25,309 bases of DNA from Sedimentisphaerales bacterium (GCA_016928975.1 JAFGJR010000308.1:1-25309); one strand, 5' to 3'; counted from the stretch's first letter, positions 16,312-23,946 are shown. A program made the numbers and translations. Notes: generated by a model not told the origin, from the sequence alone.

Positions 16312-17196
16312 ATGCTGATTGGATTGAAACTTGATATCGGGTTTTCACAGGATGAGGTCTACCGGCAGCTCTATGGCGGCCGGGAGATACTGCCGTTGCT
16401 GAAGGAGCTGGGTGTCGAGGTGGTGGAAACGCCGATGGGGCCGGAGCTGGAGACATCCGACTTGCAGGAACATATCGCGCGGTGCGTCGATGCGGGACTG
16501 AAGGTGAGCTTCCATCCGTACTCCGAGGGGACCCTCTTCAACCCGGTGTTCTTCTCTCCCGAGGAGGAGAATCCGTGCCGGACTCTGCACGAGCGGTTCT
16601 TCCTATTGGCCGCGGAGGCAGCACGGCGTCAGCGATTCCCGACGGTGGTCAACATCCACGCGGCGGCAGGAATCCGGGCCGATCCACGGCAGTATCTCCT
16701 GAAGCAGTCCATCGCGTTCTTCATGTGGGCTCACGATTGGTGTCGTGACAACGTGCCCCAGGTCCGCGTCGCGGTGGAGTTGCAGATCAGCCCGGATGCC
16801 GACGAGCCGAGGCAGCGCATCGGTGACACCTACGACGAACTGCTGGAGATCTCGATCGCGAGCGATGCGGCGGCCTGCTGGGACTTCGGCCATGCGTACT
16901 GGAACGCGCGTCGCTACGGCTGGCCGCTCCATCCACCCCAGGCGCTGATCCCACGCATCGCGCACGTCCATTGTCACGACGTCTGCGGCGACGACCACCA
17001 GCCGCTCATCTACGATACCGTGCCCTGGCGGGACTTCCTCAAGCTCCTGATCCTCAACCACTTCGATGACCGGGTCATTCTCGAAGTCCCTCCGTCGGAA
17101 TTCCTGCGCGCTGGCGGCCTCCACACGCTGACGAAATCGCTGGAGCTGTTGCGGGCATGGATTCACAAGTGCAAAGCCGAGGCGCTGCTCCGCTGA
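16312..17196 (+). CDS. Sugar phosphate isomerase/epimerase-like TIM-barrel protein (xylose isomerase-like family)
   Basis: The 294-residue protein has no signal peptide. It shows the AP endonuclease 2/xylose isomerase-like barrel: VEVVETPMGPEL (strand 2), VSFHPY (65-70), VVNIHAAAG (112-120), VAVELQ (153-158), CWDFGHAYW (189-197), IAHVHCHDV (216-224) and VILEVPPSE (255-263). The candidate metal ligands are E156, D191/H194, H218/H220 and E258, the usual Glu-Asp-His-Glu pattern. Members interconvert keto sugars or epimerise inositol derivatives; the exact substrate cannot be read from sequence. It is divergent from the GH112-symporter unit, so it may handle a sugar released by that pathway (inference). 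Its start appears leaderless. Confidence 0.8.
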   Translation: MLIGLKLDIGFSQDEVYRQLYGGREILPLLKELGVEVVETPMGPELETSDLQEHIARCVDAGLKVSFHPYSEGTLFNPVFFSPEEENPCRTLHERFFLLAAEAARRQRFPTVVNIHAAAGIRADPRQYLLKQSIAFFMWAHDWCRDNVPQVRVAVELQISPDADEPRQRIGDTYDELLEISIASDAAACWDFGHAYWNARRYGWPLHPPQALIPRIAHVHCHDVCGDDHQPLIYDTVPWRDFLKLLILNHFDDRVILEVPPSEFLRAGGLHTLTKSLELLRAWIHKCKAEALLR

Positions 17197-17312
17197 GCGC
17201 GCGAGCGGCGGCGAGATCTGGAGCGAGGCCGCAGGGAATGATGGAGCACTGGAATGCTGGAATGGTGGGTGAACAGCTCATCGCGGCGCCAACGTTCCGT
17301 GACTCCCCTATT

Positions 17313-17331
17313 CACGACCCGGAAGGTCGTG
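17313..17331 (-). terminator. Hairpin after the second DUF5648-like gene
   Basis: CACGACC (17313-17319) and GGTCGTG (17325-17331) form a perfect 7-bp stem with a 5-nt loop, 5 nt beyond the stop at 17337 on the minus strand. There is no T-run, so termination is plausible but unproven. Confidence 0.35.
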
Positions 17332-17336
17332 TCATA

Positions 17337-18425
17337 TCAGAAGGTATTTGGCCAACTGTGCGTTTTGATCTCTCCTGTATGCGCATACCAGGCCACACCT
17401 TCCAGTTGCCAGACGTGGGAGTACTGGTCCAAGATCATCTGCTTTTCCTGCTCGCTGATCGTGTAGAAGTGCTTGCTCAACGTGTCGGACCAGAAGCGGT
17501 AGACCGGATGTGTGGAGGACGGTTGCAGACCCTCGGGATAGGCGTAGAAGGCGATCCCCTCGAACGTCCAGACGTTCGGGAAATCACGAATCAGCATGTC
17601 CTTTTCCTGCTCGCTGATCGTGTAGAAGTGCGAATGGCCCGACCAGAAGCGGTAGATGGGCCGCAGGCTGGCGTTTGCCGCGGTGCTGAACGCGAGATAG
17701 GCACTCCCCTCGTGGGTCCATACATCGGGGTACTGGCTGATCAGCATGTCCCGCTCTTCCTCGCTGACGGTATAGAAGTGTCCCGACAAGACCGGCGACC
17801 AGAAGCGGTAGACGTTCACGTCGGGCTCGGCCACGGTCTGGTCCTCGCCTGAGGTGGTCCAGATCACGGTCAGGGTCGAGCTGCGAATGTTCACGCGATC
17901 GCCGTTCAGTTCGTGGTCGATGTCCAGGAAGACGTCCAGCGTGCCGGTCAGCCACAGGTCCTGCAGAACCTCCTGGGGCAGCGTGAAGTTCGTGACTGAC
18001 CATCGGGTAAACGCGCCGCTGGGCTGGCCGGTCACGTCATACGCTTCGGCCGGCACCGGCGGAACCGGCACCCCGTTGGACGGACCCTGAAGCGTCCCGA
18101 CCTGCGTATTGTTGACAGTGACGATGTCCACCTCTCCGGCGAGGTCGTCGACGTCCCAGGCGAGGATAGACAGGGTGGCCGACTTGATCTCGGTGGCATC
18201 CGCCGGCACGTCGTTGGATACATCGTGGGTCCAGCCCCAGTCCTCGAGGGAGCACCGATAGAACGGCGTGTGGTCGACGACGACATTCGGCGGCCAGAAG
18301 TACCAGTGGTTGCCGCTATTGCACAGATAGTCGGTGACATTGCTGACACCGGCCGTCCCGGCGTTGGCCGCTCCTGCCACCCCTAGCACACAGGTGGTTA
18401 ATGCGATCCACCTTGTCCACTTCAT
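17337..18425 (-). CDS. Exported protein with three DUF5648-like repeats (copy 2)
   Basis: The product is 362 residues from the ATG ending at 18425, which has GGAG 9 nt upstream and opens the signal peptide directly (MKWTRWIALTTCVLGVAGA, then ANAG). The N-terminal half is a beta-sandwich-like domain (NVVVDHTPFYRCSLEDWGWT, ATLSILAWDVDD, DRVNIRSSTLTV). The C-terminal half has three repeats of about 45-50 residues, each with YRFWS, HFYT[IV]SE.E and a W..EG.A(F/W)(Y/L)A ending, matching DUF5648. That fold occurs in exported and surface proteins; no activity is established. It is a tandem paralogue of the gene at 18475-19473, with the same domain order, and is probably cotranscribed with it (49 nt from that gene's stop). 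Unlike copy 1 it has an extra hydrophilic tail (TGEIKTHSWPNTF). Confidence 0.8.
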   Translation of the reverse strand: MKWTRWIALTTCVLGVAGAANAGTAGVSNVTDYLCNSGNHWYFWPPNVVVDHTPFYRCSLEDWGWTHDVSNDVPADATEIKSATLSILAWDVDDLAGEVDIVTVNNTQVGTLQGPSNGVPVPPVPAEAYDVTGQPSGAFTRWSVTNFTLPQEVLQDLWLTGTLDVFLDIDHELNGDRVNIRSSTLTVIWTTSGEDQTVAEPDVNVYRFWSPVLSGHFYTVSEEERDMLISQYPDVWTHEGSAYLAFSTAANASLRPIYRFWSGHSHFYTISEQEKDMLIRDFPNVWTFEGIAFYAYPEGLQPSSTHPVYRFWSDTLSKHFYTISEQEKQMILDQYSHVWQLEGVAWYAHTGEIKTHSWPNTF

Positions 18426-18474
18426 CTCCACAGTCTCCATAAGAAACAGGGCGGGTATCTCATGATGACGTGAT

Positions 18475-19473
18475 TCACTCCGCCGGATAGGCGTACCAGG
18501 CGATTCCCTCCAGGCCCCAGTAGTAGGCGTAGTTGTTCACGATCATCTGCTTTTCCTGTTCGCTGATCGTGTAGAAGTGCCTGCTGCCGACCTCGGACCA
18601 GAATCGGTAGACCGGCGACGTCCCAGCCGGCTGCTGGCCGGGCGGGTACGCGTAGAACGCGATGCCTTCATAGGTCCACGTGTACGCGTAGTCGCGAATC
18701 ACGGTGTCCTTTTCCTGCTCGCTGATCGTATAGAAGTGCACGCCCAGATCGCCCGACCAGAACCGGTAGACCGGCTTCAAGGCGGCATCCGCCGCGCTGC
18801 TGAACGTGTTGTACGCGATGCCCTCGTAGGTCCATATGCTAGGGAAGTCGCGGATCAGCATGTCCCTCTCCTGCTCGCTGACCGTGTAGAAGTGGGCTGA
18901 TTTCACCGGCGACCAGAACCGATACACGTCCACGTCCGGCTGGGCCGGGGCATCGCCGGAGGTTATGTAGTTCACCGCCAGGGTTGAAGTGCCGATGTTC
19001 ACGCGATCGCCGACGGTGTCCCGGTCGATATTCATGAAGATTGTGACTTCGCCGTTCTGCCACAGTTCCTGGATCACGTTAGCCGGCAGGTTGAACACGG
19101 TGGTCGTCCACACCCGCTCCTGGCCCGGCGCCATGCCCACCAACTCGCCCAGCTTCACGCCGTTGGCGTAGATCTCGTCGATCTCGCCTTCCTCCGTATC
19201 CACGTCCCAGGCCGTGATGGTCAGCGTGGCGCTCTGAATGCCGTTGGCATCGGCGGGAACCAGGCTACCCATGATGTGGGTCCAGTCCCAGTCCTCGAGG
19301 GAGCACCGGAAGTACGGCGAGTGGTCCATGACGACATTCGGCGGCAGGAAGTAGAAGCCACGACTGTTGTCGGTGTAGTCGAGCGTGTCCCGGACTGTAA
19401 CGATGCGGGCCTCGGCCAGACTGCCGAACAGCAGGAGGCAAGCCGGCAGGCCCAGCACCCATACCCTCTTCAT
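18475..19473 (-). CDS. Exported protein with three DUF5648-like repeats (copy 1)
   Basis: The product is 332 residues from the ATG ending at 19473, preceded by GGAGGA with 8 nt spacing. The signal peptide is MKRVWVLGLPACLLLFGSLA followed by EA. The N-domain contains NVVMDHSPYFRCSLEDWDWT and LTITAWDVDTEEGEIDE, acidic loops that may bind calcium (inference). Three DUF5648-like repeats follow (VYRFWSPVKSAHFYTVSEQ, VYRFWSGDLGVHFYTISEQ, VYRFWSEVGSRHFYTISEQ). Position and similarity show it arose by duplication with copy 2. Its transcript, if it starts at the promoter at 19733-19761, carries a leader of about 250 nt containing an intrinsic terminator 82 nt before the start codon, so expression may depend on read-through. 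Confidence 0.8.
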   Translation of the reverse strand: MKRVWVLGLPACLLLFGSLAEARIVTVRDTLDYTDNSRGFYFLPPNVVMDHSPYFRCSLEDWDWTHIMGSLVPADANGIQSATLTITAWDVDTEEGEIDEIYANGVKLGELVGMAPGQERVWTTTVFNLPANVIQELWQNGEVTIFMNIDRDTVGDRVNIGTSTLAVNYITSGDAPAQPDVDVYRFWSPVKSAHFYTVSEQERDMLIRDFPSIWTYEGIAYNTFSSAADAALKPVYRFWSGDLGVHFYTISEQEKDTVIRDYAYTWTYEGIAFYAYPPGQQPAGTSPVYRFWSEVGSRHFYTISEQEKQMIVNNYAYYWGLEGIAWYAYPAE

Positions 19474-19554
19474 GGTCCCGATCCTCCAGTACACTGGCGT
19501 GTCCATCTGTCCCGTGAAGGAAGAAGGAACACCGGATATCCCAATTCAACTCAC

Positions 19555-19586
19555 AAAAAAAACCGGATGAAGCCTCGGCTCCATCC
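19555..19586 (-). terminator. Intrinsic terminator in front of the DUF5648-like gene pair
   Basis: On the minus strand a 10-bp stem (19577-19586 with 19565-19574, one G-U pair) with a 2-nt loop as drawn, or fewer pairs and a normal tetraloop, is followed by two bases and eight T residues (19562-19555). This is a textbook intrinsic terminator for leftward transcription. No protein gene ends just before it. Confidence 0.75.
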
Positions 19587-19727
19587 AGGATCACCACTTC
19601 AAGTATAGAACGACGGTGGATTACAGGCGCTGCATCAAGCCCACACCCATGTCAGGGGGGTATCACGCGCGCCACGCTGAATGGCGTCGCTCCAAGCATA
19701 GAGCACGCGCGGACCCCTGAACCTGAA
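19555..19727 (-). ncRNA. Candidate structured RNA: small RNA or attenuator/riboswitch leader
   Basis: A promoter (19733-19761) and an intrinsic terminator (19555-19586) frame about 170 nt without a credible gene. The 5' part folds as a three-way junction: P1 pairs 19714-19720 with 19652-19658 (7 bp), P2 pairs 19706-19711 with 19666-19671 (6 bp), and inside are hairpins 19701-19704/19689-19692 and 19684-19687/19674-19677. All were found by eye. I match it to no known family; its size is like that of 6S RNA, but I could not find the 6S signature. As it precedes the DUF5648 genes it may control them. Confidence 0.5.
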
Positions 19728-19732
19728 ATTAT

Positions 19733-19761
19733 AGTCTACCTCAAGCGCCCTGCAAAGTCAA
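19733..19761 (-). promoter_or_regulatory. Promoter of the structured RNA / DUF5648 leader
   Basis: TTGACT (19761-19756) and TAGACT (19738-19733) are separated by exactly 17 nt on the minus strand. A TATAAT (19733-19728) overlaps the end of the -10 box and may shift the start slightly. The predicted transcript start is about 19722-19727. Confidence 0.55.
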
Positions 19762-20021
19762 GCGTTTTTCTGACGCAAGGCTGTGTCCGCTCGGGCTGCA
19801 TCAACCCCCTGGCCCCATCGCCCGATAAGCTCATCGGGACGCACAAACCGACCCTCCCGCGATATGAGCATAAGTCCTGTCCCCACCGGTAGATGCGCTG
19901 CCGCGATACCCTCACGCGGAGCGTTTTTGCCATCCCGCTGGAATTACGAGCGGCAGTACTGTAAGATGCATGCGGAGACTCGCAGAGGATAGGTCGATTG
20001 AGCTGTGGAAAGGTGGCAACT
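19762..20021. other. Spacer upstream of the Tat-exported TIM-barrel-like gene
   Basis: There is no gene. A perfect hairpin, CCCGAT with ATCGGG around a 6-nt loop, lies at 19821-19838. I see no convincing plus-strand promoter for the next gene. Confidence 0.4.
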
Positions 20022-20987
20022 ATGGCAGAGCACGTGAATCGTCGCGAATTCCTCCAGGGATCGATGGCCGCCGCCGGGGCCGCAATGGGAATGGGACTTG
20101 CCGGGTCGTCCCCTGCCGCCGGGCAGGTGCGCACCGATGCGGGGACCGGCGCCAAAGACATGCCCATGGGGCAGATCAAGGACCTCAAGATCAGCCGGCT
20201 GATCTCCGGCGGTAACCTCATCAGTGGCTGGTCCCACGCCCGCGACCTGCGCTACGTGCATGATCTCATGGACAATTACAACACGCCCCAGAAGGTCCTG
20301 GAAACGCTGGCCCTGCTGGAAGAGAACGGCGTCAACACGATCATCGCCGACCCCCGCAAGAAGCCGATGGACGTCTTCAAAAAGCATTGGAACCGAGGCG
20401 GCAAGATCCAGTGGATCGCGGAGGGACATCCCACGCCGCAAGACCTGCACACGAACATCAAGGCCAGTGTCGACTGGGGTGCCTGTGCCGTCTACCTCCA
20501 GGGCGTCATCGGCGACCGCTGGCTCAAGGACGGTCACGTGGACCAGCTCGGCGAGTGCGTCGAGTACATCAAGTCCCAGGGCGTGCCGGGCGGACTGGGC
20601 GCGCACATGATCGACGTGATCATGAACTCGGAGGCCCGGGGCTTCGATCCGGACTTCTACGTGAAGACCCTGCACCATACGAACTACTGGTCCACCCGGC
20701 GACCCGATCAAAACGACGATGTGGTCGATAACGGCGCCGACAATTACTGGGACAAGAACCCCGCCAGGACGATCGAGGTGATGAAGACCGTCAAGAAGCC
20801 CTGGATCGCGTTCAAGGTGCTGGCCGCCGGCGCGATCCACCCCAGCAGCGGATTCCCGTACGCGTTCGAGAACGGCGCCGACTTCATCTGCGTCGGCATG
20901 TTCGATTTCCAGGTCGCGGAGGACGCCATCATCGCGAAGAAGACCCTCGGCGAGCTAAAGACCCGCGGCCGCGCCTGGTGCGCATGA
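20022..20987 (+). CDS. Tat-exported protein of a planctomycete/verrucomicrobial TIM-barrel-like family, function unknown
   Basis: The product is 321 residues from ATG 20022 (AAAGGTGG just upstream); an in-frame TTG 8 codons earlier is less likely because it lacks a ribosome site. Residues 5-35 are a twin-arginine signal (NRREFLQGSMAAAGAAMG), so the protein is folded and exported, possibly with a cofactor. The body has the rhythm of a beta/alpha barrel: KISRLISGGNLISGWSHARD, VLETLALLEENGVNTIIAD, GKIQWIAEG, AVYLQGVIGDRW, VEYIKSQGVPGGLGAHM, WIAFKVLAAGAI and ADFICVGMFDFQVAED. I recognise this as a family often annotated as hypothetical or aldo/keto-reductase-like, but the reductase catalytic tetrad is not evident. 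It is a single-gene unit. Confidence 0.75.
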   Translation: MAEHVNRREFLQGSMAAAGAAMGMGLAGSSPAAGQVRTDAGTGAKDMPMGQIKDLKISRLISGGNLISGWSHARDLRYVHDLMDNYNTPQKVLETLALLEENGVNTIIADPRKKPMDVFKKHWNRGGKIQWIAEGHPTPQDLHTNIKASVDWGACAVYLQGVIGDRWLKDGHVDQLGECVEYIKSQGVPGGLGAHMIDVIMNSEARGFDPDFYVKTLHHTNYWSTRRPDQNDDVVDNGADNYWDKNPARTIEVMKTVKKPWIAFKVLAAGAIHPSSGFPYAFENGADFICVGMFDFQVAEDAIIAKKTLGELKTRGRAWCA

Positions 20988-20994
20988 GAATCAG

Positions 20995-21011
20995 CCACAG
21001 AGAACACAGAG
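20995..21011 (+). repeat. Dispersed 17-bp CCACAGAG-type repeat (copy A)
   Basis: CCACAGAGAACACAGAG lies just after the stop of the Tat-exported protein. A second copy matching 15 of 17 bases occurs inverted at 24110-24126. Both sit in non-coding DNA. Confidence 0.5.
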
Positions 21012-21111
21012 ATTCATGGGACGAGCAAGCCGCTTGCCGGAGCAAGTTCAACGTGATGAAACGAGTCCAACAACTGGCGGTAACGTGTGTGAACCGGTTA
21101 GGGCGAATTCA

Positions 21112-21294
21112 ATGGCCGTGCTGAAAACGCGCGGAAGCAATGAGCCCGAGGAAATCGAGTTCGAGTTGGACTATCTGGCGTCTTTGACGACTCAGCAACG
21201 ATTCGAGATGATGTTCCGCAAGAGCCGCGAGATGGCTGCCCTGCGCAAACGACATGGAAGTCGAAGAACTACTCAGATCACCAAGAGAAGATAG
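21112..21294 (+). CDS. Small protein of a two-gene nucleotidyltransferase module (antitoxin-like)
   Basis: The 60-residue product starts at ATG 21112 (AGGGCG a few bases upstream). It is acidic then basic: EEIEFELDYLASLTTQQRFE, MMFRKSREMAALRKRHG, ending TTQITKRR. I recognise the pattern (a 'LASLT..QRF.MM..RS..M..L.KRHG' helix pair) as the small upstream partner of AbiEii/MNT-like nucleotidyltransferase genes in many bacteria. Its 3' end overlaps the following gene (start 21254) by 41 nt, implying translational coupling. The role, antitoxin or accessory protein, is inferred. Because its partner is broken, the module is probably inactive. Confidence 0.55.
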   Translation: MAVLKTRGSNEPEEIEFELDYLASLTTQQRFEMMFRKSREMAALRKRHGSRRTTQITKRR

Positions 21295-21439
21295 GCCCAG
21301 CTTCGGCCGGACCTTTGTCTGGTTCGCCTCCCTCGACGACCCGATCCAAATGAAGCAAGCTGCCGGCCGCCCCAAAGATAAAGAGGACCTCAAGTTCCTC
21401 CGCAGGCTCAGGCAAAGGAAGATAAACCGCCGACGCTGA
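21254..21439 (+). pseudogene. Internally deleted nucleotidyltransferase (AbiEii/MNT-like) remnant
   Basis: The 61-residue frame begins MEVEELLRSP, like the first helix of these nucleotidyltransferases, and ends in the typical family C-terminus FVWFASLDDPIQMKQAAGRP followed by KDKEDLKFLRRL. The catalytic centre that should lie between them (a GS...DxD motif, roughly 100 residues) is absent. The frame is continuous, so an in-frame or frame-restoring deletion inside the gene is likely. Identification rests on the C-terminal motif. Confidence 0.55.
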
Positions 21440-21583
21440 TCCCAAGTCAGACCCAATCGTCAACCATTCCTGCCTGGGCAATCTGGACAAGGCAATCGAA
21501 CCGGATTGCTGCGCCGCCTCAGATCAGTCGGCCATGATGGAGCCTCTTCCCCCCGCTGGCGATTCACAGTAATGACTTGGGAT
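21439..21583. mobile_element. Possible miniature inverted-repeat element
   Basis: A perfect 11-bp inverted repeat, ATCCCAAGTCA at 21439-21449 and its complement at 21573-21583, bounds 123 bp of non-coding sequence. An internal hairpin GCAATC/GATTGC lies inside. The left end touches the stop of the nucleotidyltransferase remnant. I could not see a clear target-site duplication, so this may instead be a chance palindrome. Confidence 0.35.
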
Positions 21584-21624
21584 GATTCTGGAGCGTGCCT
21601 GTTCGATTGTGCGCGCCATTTGCT

Positions 21625-23577
21625 CTAACGCCTGTCTCCGGATCCCACCATGACGGCCTCCCTCCTCGGCGATGTCATCCACACGCTGCGCCACGATTCG
21701 CATCCCAGGGGCGGAAGTCTCCCTCTGAAGTCATCCTGGCAGTTGAGGATTACGCAGGACTCGGTACCGCCAAATCTCGGGCCTCTCAAGCCCCTGCCGA
21801 CCATCTGCTCGTACAATACTCCACTCACTGTGGGTCTCGCGACAACGATATGCGTCACGCGCGGAGCATCAAAACCCGTCGTCAGAACTTCACAATTGCA
21901 GAGAACACGGATCGTCTTGTCTTTGAATTCCCTGATAAGTTGTCGTCGTGTCACGTCCCTGGTGTTCCCAGTGACCACTGCCGCGGGTATGTGCTCTCGG
22001 CGCAACAGAAACGCCATGCACTCAGCATCGCGGACGCTGGGCCCGAAGTAGAGGATTGAGTTGGCCTCCTCTCTGGCAAAAGGCAGCAGATGCTCCAGGA
22101 TCACGAGCCTTCGCTGCGTCTTATCTGCTGCCAGAGCCATCCCTCGGTCTATCCATTCCATTTCCTCTTCGCCGACAAGTCCCTCCTTCGAAACGTCTGG
22201 CAGGTGTACGATCGTGTGAGTGTGGATTGTCTTCCAGACAGGTCTCGCCAGAATCTCTCTCTCCTGCAACTTCTCCAATCGCTCGCGTGGATCGTCGCCG
22301 AGGGTCCGTATCGGCTCAATGATATCGTGGAAAATCTCCACCAGTTCACGAGTTCCCTTTTCCGGATTATCCTCGTCGTACTCCATGCGGAACGGCGTTG
22401 CTGTCAGACCCGCTACCGAAACGGAGTGTTCAGATGGTGGGAGGTCTTTTAGGATGCGGCGATATGACGGCGCAGCCGCACGGTGTGCTTCGTCGATGAG
22501 AAGCACGCCGAGTGATTTCCTCAAACCTTCGATCACACTCTCGCCGCCTTCTACACGATCATCAAGGAGATTGACGATGCGGTGAGGAGTCGAAATAAGC
22601 ACGGTCGGGCGACTGAGTATTTCCTGAAGGACAGCGCCGTACTTGACCATATCTCGGGTATAATGGCCCCAGAAGCGGATAAGGCGCAGGGGACAAACAT
22701 TCTCCGAGTTGGTCCACACCTGGCGGAAACAGGCATATGCTTGCTCGCACAGTTCTTCCGTGTGTGCCAGCCACAACACGCCTGCCTGATTGGCAACTCT
22801 GCCTGCGACGTCATAGCGTCCGGCGAGCAAATCGCGTATGCTCTCGACTGCGACACGCGTCTTGCCAGCGCCAGTGGGCAGGGTCATGATCGCGCGGCCC
22901 CCTCGACTCTTGAGTACGTCATCCAACCGCTCTTTGACTTCCTCCTGGAAATTCTCCAGTCGGCGAAGATCAAACCTTCCGTCCAGATCCTCATAGTCAG
23001 GCAAACTGTCAGGTGTCGGAACACCGATAAGTTCGCTGGGGAATCCGGTTCGGCAGACGAATTCGACGGGTGCACCTTTGCCGGGATGCCACCTCTTGGG
23101 AGGATTCACCTTGCATGCCGCACCGACACGTTGTCTGATGGCAGGCTCACAGAACAAATCGATTCCATGTTGGATCACCAAGGCTGTCGCAAGGTCCACC
23201 TTTGGGGTGCTATCGATACCTGTCTCTTTGTCTCTCAGCCTCCGTACAGCGCGATGAAGGTCTCCGAGGAGAGTCTTCAGGGTATCTCTTGTCAGCAGTT
23301 GTGTGAGTCGTCCGACCGTATCTCTTTCCCACTGTGTCGTAAGAAGGGGGCTTTCATCTGACAACTTCTCCGAAACCGTTTGTCTCTCTTCCTGAAGCAC
23401 GAAGCCACCAGACCTTCTCGGGCCCTTGCGAATGGAGCGGTCTGCAAGAATCTGCTCCTGTAGTTCGGCGTAGTTGTCTTCCGTCAGCCGGTAGGTTTCG
23501 ACGATGTCGCTCTTGTTCACATGACCGCGTTCGAGGACTATTTCGCGGACCTCTTGAACAATGGCCTTGTCAAGCAT
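21625..23577 (-). CDS. Superfamily 2 DEAH-type helicase (RadD-like) with N-terminal winged-helix-like domain
   Basis: The product is 650 residues from the ATG ending at 23577, with GAGGAG 6 nt upstream; the 15-codon extension to 23622 lacks a ribosome site. Residues 1-60 look like a small winged-helix module (VREIVLERGHVNKSDIVETY). Residues 60-220 are an unassigned segment. The motor carries motif I LPTGAGKT (233-240), motif II IDEAH (361-365), motif III LTATPFR (391-397), VTGNTRDVTRRQLIREF (535-551), VLTTGFDAP (564-572) and motif VI QMVGRGLRG (591-599). The motor resembles RadD/YejH and the helicase subunit of type I restriction enzymes. The family is often found alone or among defence genes; no methylase, nuclease or protease partner is present here. 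A role in DNA repair or phage defence is inferred. Confidence 0.85.
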   Translation of the reverse strand: MLDKAIVQEVREIVLERGHVNKSDIVETYRLTEDNYAELQEQILADRSIRKGPRRSGGFVLQEERQTVSEKLSDESPLLTTQWERDTVGRLTQLLTRDTLKTLLGDLHRAVRRLRDKETGIDSTPKVDLATALVIQHGIDLFCEPAIRQRVGAACKVNPPKRWHPGKGAPVEFVCRTGFPSELIGVPTPDSLPDYEDLDGRFDLRRLENFQEEVKERLDDVLKSRGGRAIMTLPTGAGKTRVAVESIRDLLAGRYDVAGRVANQAGVLWLAHTEELCEQAYACFRQVWTNSENVCPLRLIRFWGHYTRDMVKYGAVLQEILSRPTVLISTPHRIVNLLDDRVEGGESVIEGLRKSLGVLLIDEAHRAAAPSYRRILKDLPPSEHSVSVAGLTATPFRMEYDEDNPEKGTRELVEIFHDIIEPIRTLGDDPRERLEKLQEREILARPVWKTIHTHTIVHLPDVSKEGLVGEEEMEWIDRGMALAADKTQRRLVILEHLLPFAREEANSILYFGPSVRDAECMAFLLRREHIPAAVVTGNTRDVTRRQLIREFKDKTIRVLCNCEVLTTGFDAPRVTHIVVARPTVSGVLYEQMVGRGLRGPRFGGTESCVILNCQDDFRGRLPPLGCESWRSVWMTSPRREAVMVGSGDRR

Positions 23578-23919
23578 GATTGACTCCTCTACCTGACGGC
23601 ATCTACCATCACCGCTGATCATGACAAATAGCCTGTCGGTCTCATCAAGGATGCAAGAATCCGCAACTGCGGGTTCTATCGGCTGGAGAGGGAGGCAGGA
23701 TAAGGAGAAAAGTCAACAGGCATCAGGTTTCAGGGATCGGGGATCAGTAGAAGTATTCGGGGCGCTGGGGGCAGGCTCTACGGGTACAACGGACAAAGAA
23801 AATCCGCAGATTTCGTGGATTGGGACACATTTGCATTTCTTGAATCTGCGAAATCTGTTGAATCCGCGGATGATACGGTTCTTCGTGACTCTGCGGCTTT
23901 GTGTGAGTCAAAGAGAATC

Positions 23920-23946
23920 TGGATTCCCGCCTGCGCGGGAATGACA
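23920..23946. repeat. Intergenic hairpin repeat with ATTCCCGC/GCGGGAAT arms
   Basis: ATTCCCGC (23923-23930) and GCGGGAAT (23935-23942) form an 8-bp stem with loop CTGC, inside the familiar context TGG...GACA. It resembles the dRS3-like palindromes seen in many bacterial genomes. Confidence 0.7.

Noticed and set aside
19555..19727. Assignment of the structured RNA as 6S RNA, SRP RNA or a known riboswitch
   Set aside because: Size would suit 6S RNA, but the long irregular rod with a central bubble is not what the sequence prefers. The conserved cores of SRP RNA, c-di-GMP, TPP, cobalamin and glycine elements are absent to my eye.
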